Origin: Mycobacterium neglectum
Lineage (GTDB): Bacteria > Actinomycetota > Actinomycetes > Mycobacteriales > Mycobacteriaceae
Assembly (NCBI RefSeq): GCF_002591975.1
Contig: NZ_NVQE01000007.1
Span: 1 to 64,000 of the forward strand
DNA length: 64,000 nt
Direction: 5' to 3'
Part shown: positions 61,818-64,000 of the stretch, one piece after another
Layout: each line of letters begins with the position of its first letter
How positions within the stretch are numbered: position 1 is the stretch's first letter
The notes under the pieces: generated by a model
The model's input: the letters and a program-made list of their open reading frames with translations, nothing else
What the model was told of the DNA's origin: nothing
Databases searched by the model: none
Translations under genes and position numbers: made by a program

Positions 61818-62861
61818 ATGGTGAGTGTGACGCACACAACACTTTCGCCCGATACCCGAATGCGGGCCGCCGTACTCGTCGAGCAGGGCCGGATCGAAAT
61901 GGAGCAGCGGCCGGTGCCGACACCGCAGCACGGTGACGTGCTGATACGGGTCTCGTCAGTGGGTGTCTGTGGCTCAGATACGCACTATTACCGGCATGGG
62001 CGGTTGGGCGGCTTCGTCGTGGAGGCGCCCCTGGTCCTCGGACACGAGGCGGCGGGCACCATCGTCAGCGTTGGCGAATCAGTCGACCCGTCCCGTATCG
62101 GCCAGCGGGTGTCGATCGAACCGCAGCGGCCCGACCCCGACAGCGCCGAGACGCGCCGCGGCCACTACAACCTGTGTCCGCATATGCGCTTCTTCGCCAC
62201 CCCGCCGGTCGACGGCGCGCTCTGCGATTACGTGACCATCGGCGCGGACTTCGCGCACCCGGTGCCCGACGCAATGTCCGACGACGCGGCGGCACTCTGC
62301 GAACCGCTCTCCGTCGGCATCGCCGCGATCCGCAAGGCCGAACTCGACGGCAGATCGCGGGTGCTCATCGCGGGCGCCGGCCCCATCGGCATCGTGGTGA
62401 CTCAGCTCGCCAGGGCCTATGGTGCGACGGAGATCGTCGTCAGCGATCCGGACGCGACCCGCCGCGACCGCGCCCTGGCCTTCGGCGCCACCGCAGCCGT
62501 CGACCCCACCTCCGGCGACACCGACGATCTCGCGGTCGACGCGTTCATCGATGCGTCCGGTGCCACAGCGGCCGTCGCTGCCGGCATTCGCGCGGTGTGT
62601 CCGGCGGGCAGGGTGGTCCTGGTCGGTTCTGGCGCCGAAACGATGGAGTTGCCCACACAGCTGATCCAGAATCGTGAGCTGGTGCTGACGGGCGTGTTCC
62701 GGTACGCCAACACCTGGCCGACGGCGATCGCACTGGTGGAATCCGGACGCGTCGACCTCGACGCCATGGTGACGGCCCGCTTCCCGCTGGAGAAGGTCGC
62801 CGATGCCCTGGACTCAGACCGGATCCCGGGTAGCGTCAAGTCGGTGGTGACCGTGTCATGA
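61818..62861 (+). CDS. Zinc-dependent polyol (sorbitol-type) dehydrogenase
   Basis: A 347-residue medium-chain dehydrogenase: catalytic zinc ligands in VGVCGSDTHYY and LGHEAAG, cofactor loop GAGPIGIVV. The structural-zinc region keeps only one Cys (YNLCPHM), so that zinc site is absent, as in some animal sorbitol dehydrogenases. ATG 61818 is annotated; GTG 61827 or ATG 61860 could be the true start. It is co-translated with the next gene (ATGA) and opposite the polyol importer. Confidence 0.87.
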   Translation: MVSVTHTTLSPDTRMRAAVLVEQGRIEMEQRPVPTPQHGDVLIRVSSVGVCGSDTHYYRHGRLGGFVVEAPLVLGHEAAGTIVSVGESVDPSRIGQRVSIEPQRPDPDSAETRRGHYNLCPHMRFFATPPVDGALCDYVTIGADFAHPVPDAMSDDAAALCEPLSVGIAAIRKAELDGRSRVLIAGAGPIGIVVTQLARAYGATEIVVSDPDATRRDRALAFGATAAVDPTSGDTDDLAVDAFIDASGATAAVAAGIRAVCPAGRVVLVGSGAETMELPTQLIQNRELVLTGVFRYANTWPTAIALVESGRVDLDAMVTARFPLEKVADALDSDRIPGSVKSVVTVS

Positions 62862-64000
62862 CATTCAGCAGGCCAAGCTACGATCGCAGCGAAATCAGCA
62901 TCGGCATAGTGCATTTCGGGGTCGGCGGCTTCCACCGCGCCCATCAGGCGATGTACCTCGACCGTCTCCTTGAGATGGGCCTCGCGAAAGACTGGGGCAT
63001 CTGCGGAGTCGGGGTGATGGCGGCCGATCGCAAGATGGCCGAGGTGATGGCCGCCCAAGACGGGCTCTACACGCTGTTGCTCGAGAATCCCGACGGCACT
63101 CGCGACGCGCGGGTAATCGGATCGATCGTCGACTATCGCTACGCGCCCGACGATCCCGAATCGGTGATCGAACTGCTGGCCGCGCCGAGCACCCGCATCA
63201 TCTCGCTGACCATCACCGAGGGTGGGTACAACATCGACGGGGCGGGACCCGAAAGCGTGTTCGGTCTCGTCGCTGCGGCGCTTGCCCGTCGACGCGAGCG
63301 CGGCATCGCGTCGCCGACGATCGTCTCCTGCGACAACATCGAGGGCAACGGCGATGTCGCCCGCCACGCGTTCACCACCTACGCCGAGCGCGTTCACCCC
63401 GGCCTTGGCGACTGGATGCGCGCACACACGAAGTTCCCGAATTCGATGGTGGACCGCATCACGCCCGTCACCACGCCCGAGGTCGTCGCCGTCGTGGAAA
63501 ACGAGTTCGGCGTTGACGATCGGTGGCCGGTGGTCGCCGAACCGTTCACGTCGTGGGTGCTCGAGGACGATTTCTCCGATGGCCGCCCGCCGTTGGAGAA
63601 GGTCGATGTGCTCATGGTCGACGATGTCACACCCTACGAGTTGATGAAGCTGCGCTTGCTCAACGCCAGTCACCAGAGTCTGTGCTACTTCGCGTATCTG
63701 GCGGGGTATCGGCTTGTGCACGATGCCGCCGGTGACCCGTTGTTCGCCGAGTTCCTGATGTCGTACATGGACACCGAGGCCACCCCGACGCTGAAGCCCG
63801 TGCCCGGTATCGACCTGCCGGACTACAAGCACACGCTGATCGAGCGGTTCGCCAATCCGGGTGTCAAGGACACAATTGCACGCCTGTGCTTCGGCTCATC
63901 GGATCGCATCCCGAAATGGCTGCTCCCGGTCATCAGAGAGAACTTGAAAACCGGTGCACCCGTGCAACTGTCGGCCGCCACCGTCGCCAGCTGGGCGCGT
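62858..64000 (+). CDS. Mannitol dehydrogenase-family long-chain polyol dehydrogenase (partial)
   Basis: The first 381 residues of a long-chain (about 480-500 residue) polyol dehydrogenase, cut by the window end. The N-terminal Rossmann loop is IVHFGVGGFHRAHQ and the catalytic motif KLRLLNASH (Lys-x4-Asn-x2-His) is intact. Family members oxidise mannitol, arabinitol or sorbitol with NAD. ATG 62858 overlaps the previous stop. Two dehydrogenases beside one importer suggest several polyols or successive oxidations. Confidence 0.92.
   Translation, partial: MTFSRPSYDRSEISIGIVHFGVGGFHRAHQAMYLDRLLEMGLAKDWGICGVGVMAADRKMAEVMAAQDGLYTLLLENPDGTRDARVIGSIVDYRYAPDDPESVIELLAAPSTRIISLTITEGGYNIDGAGPESVFGLVAAALARRRERGIASPTIVSCDNIEGNGDVARHAFTTYAERVHPGLGDWMRAHTKFPNSMVDRITPVTTPEVVAVVENEFGVDDRWPVVAEPFTSWVLEDDFSDGRPPLEKVDVLMVDDVTPYELMKLRLLNASHQSLCYFAYLAGYRLVHDAAGDPLFAEFLMSYMDTEATPTLKPVPGIDLPDYKHTLIERFANPGVKDTIARLCFGSSDRIPKWLLPVIRENLKTGAPVQLSAATVASWAR

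Overview
The window is a high-GC actinobacterial chromosome segment and almost certainly comes from a Mycolicibacterium-type (rapid-growing) mycobacterium. The backbone genes appear in the same relative order as the Mycobacterium tuberculosis Rv0976c-to-Rv0938 region, as I recall it: AtuA-like protein/fadE13/accD2/accA2/fadE12/echA7, DUF1707 protein, VWA protein and MoxR-type ATPase, purH-purN, DUF6350 membrane protein, 34 kDa antigen homologue, LLM oxidoreductase, sucD-sucC, M23 peptidase, uvrD1, chorismate mutase, pgi, SDR, Fpg/Nei glycosylase, and ligD. No rRNA, tRNA, CRISPR array, prophage or insertion sequence was seen.

Layout. 0.2-9.4 kb: one tightly coupled plus-strand operon for acyl-CoA carboxylation and oxidation, whose gene set parallels the Pseudomonas atu (acyclic terpene) pathway. 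9.5-19 kb: DUF1707 regulator-like protein, a secreted protein, a VWA/MoxR pair, a small Rho-N-like protein, purine genes and two membrane proteins. 19.3-28.2 kb: LLM oxidoreductase and a thiolase-like protein, each next to a KstR-type box, then succinyl-CoA synthetase, an M23 peptidase and UvrD1. 28.3-34 kb: chorismate mutase with a Phe-rich leader peptide and hairpin, an acyltransferase, an aldehyde dehydrogenase and Pgi. 34-37 kb: accessory genes (TetR with SDR, XRE with membrane protein). 37-43 kb: SDR, secreted chorismate mutase, a full-length Fpg/Nei glycosylase, holin-like protein, cobF, a diiron oxygenase with DUF4873 protein, and an LLM oxidoreductase behind a perfect KstR-type box. 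43-52.5 kb: accessory and signalling genes, including an FHA/winged-helix protein convergent with a 1019-residue kelch receptor kinase, a frameshifted NIPSNAP gene, a TetR with three matching palindromes, and a MarR/methyltransferase pair. 52.5-55 kb: ligD without an adjacent ku. 55-64 kb: a polyol (sorbitol/mannitol-like) system with SorC regulator, ABC importer and a kinase-like DUF4032 protein on the minus strand, and two divergent polyol dehydrogenases, the second cut by the window end.

The strongest candidates for undescribed biology are four. (1) A 19-residue leader peptide with three consecutive Phe codons and a Tyr codon, followed by mutually exclusive RNA stems, ahead of chorismate mutase. 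(2) The FHA/winged-helix protein paired with the kelch receptor kinase. (3) The DUF4032 protein, which retains kinase residues and sits 2 nt downstream of the polyol importer ATPase. (4) Tandem ATACC-N3-GGTAT palindromes in front of a diiron oxygenase operon. Coordinates and motifs were read by eye; family names rest on recognised motifs and remembered gene order, not on searches.
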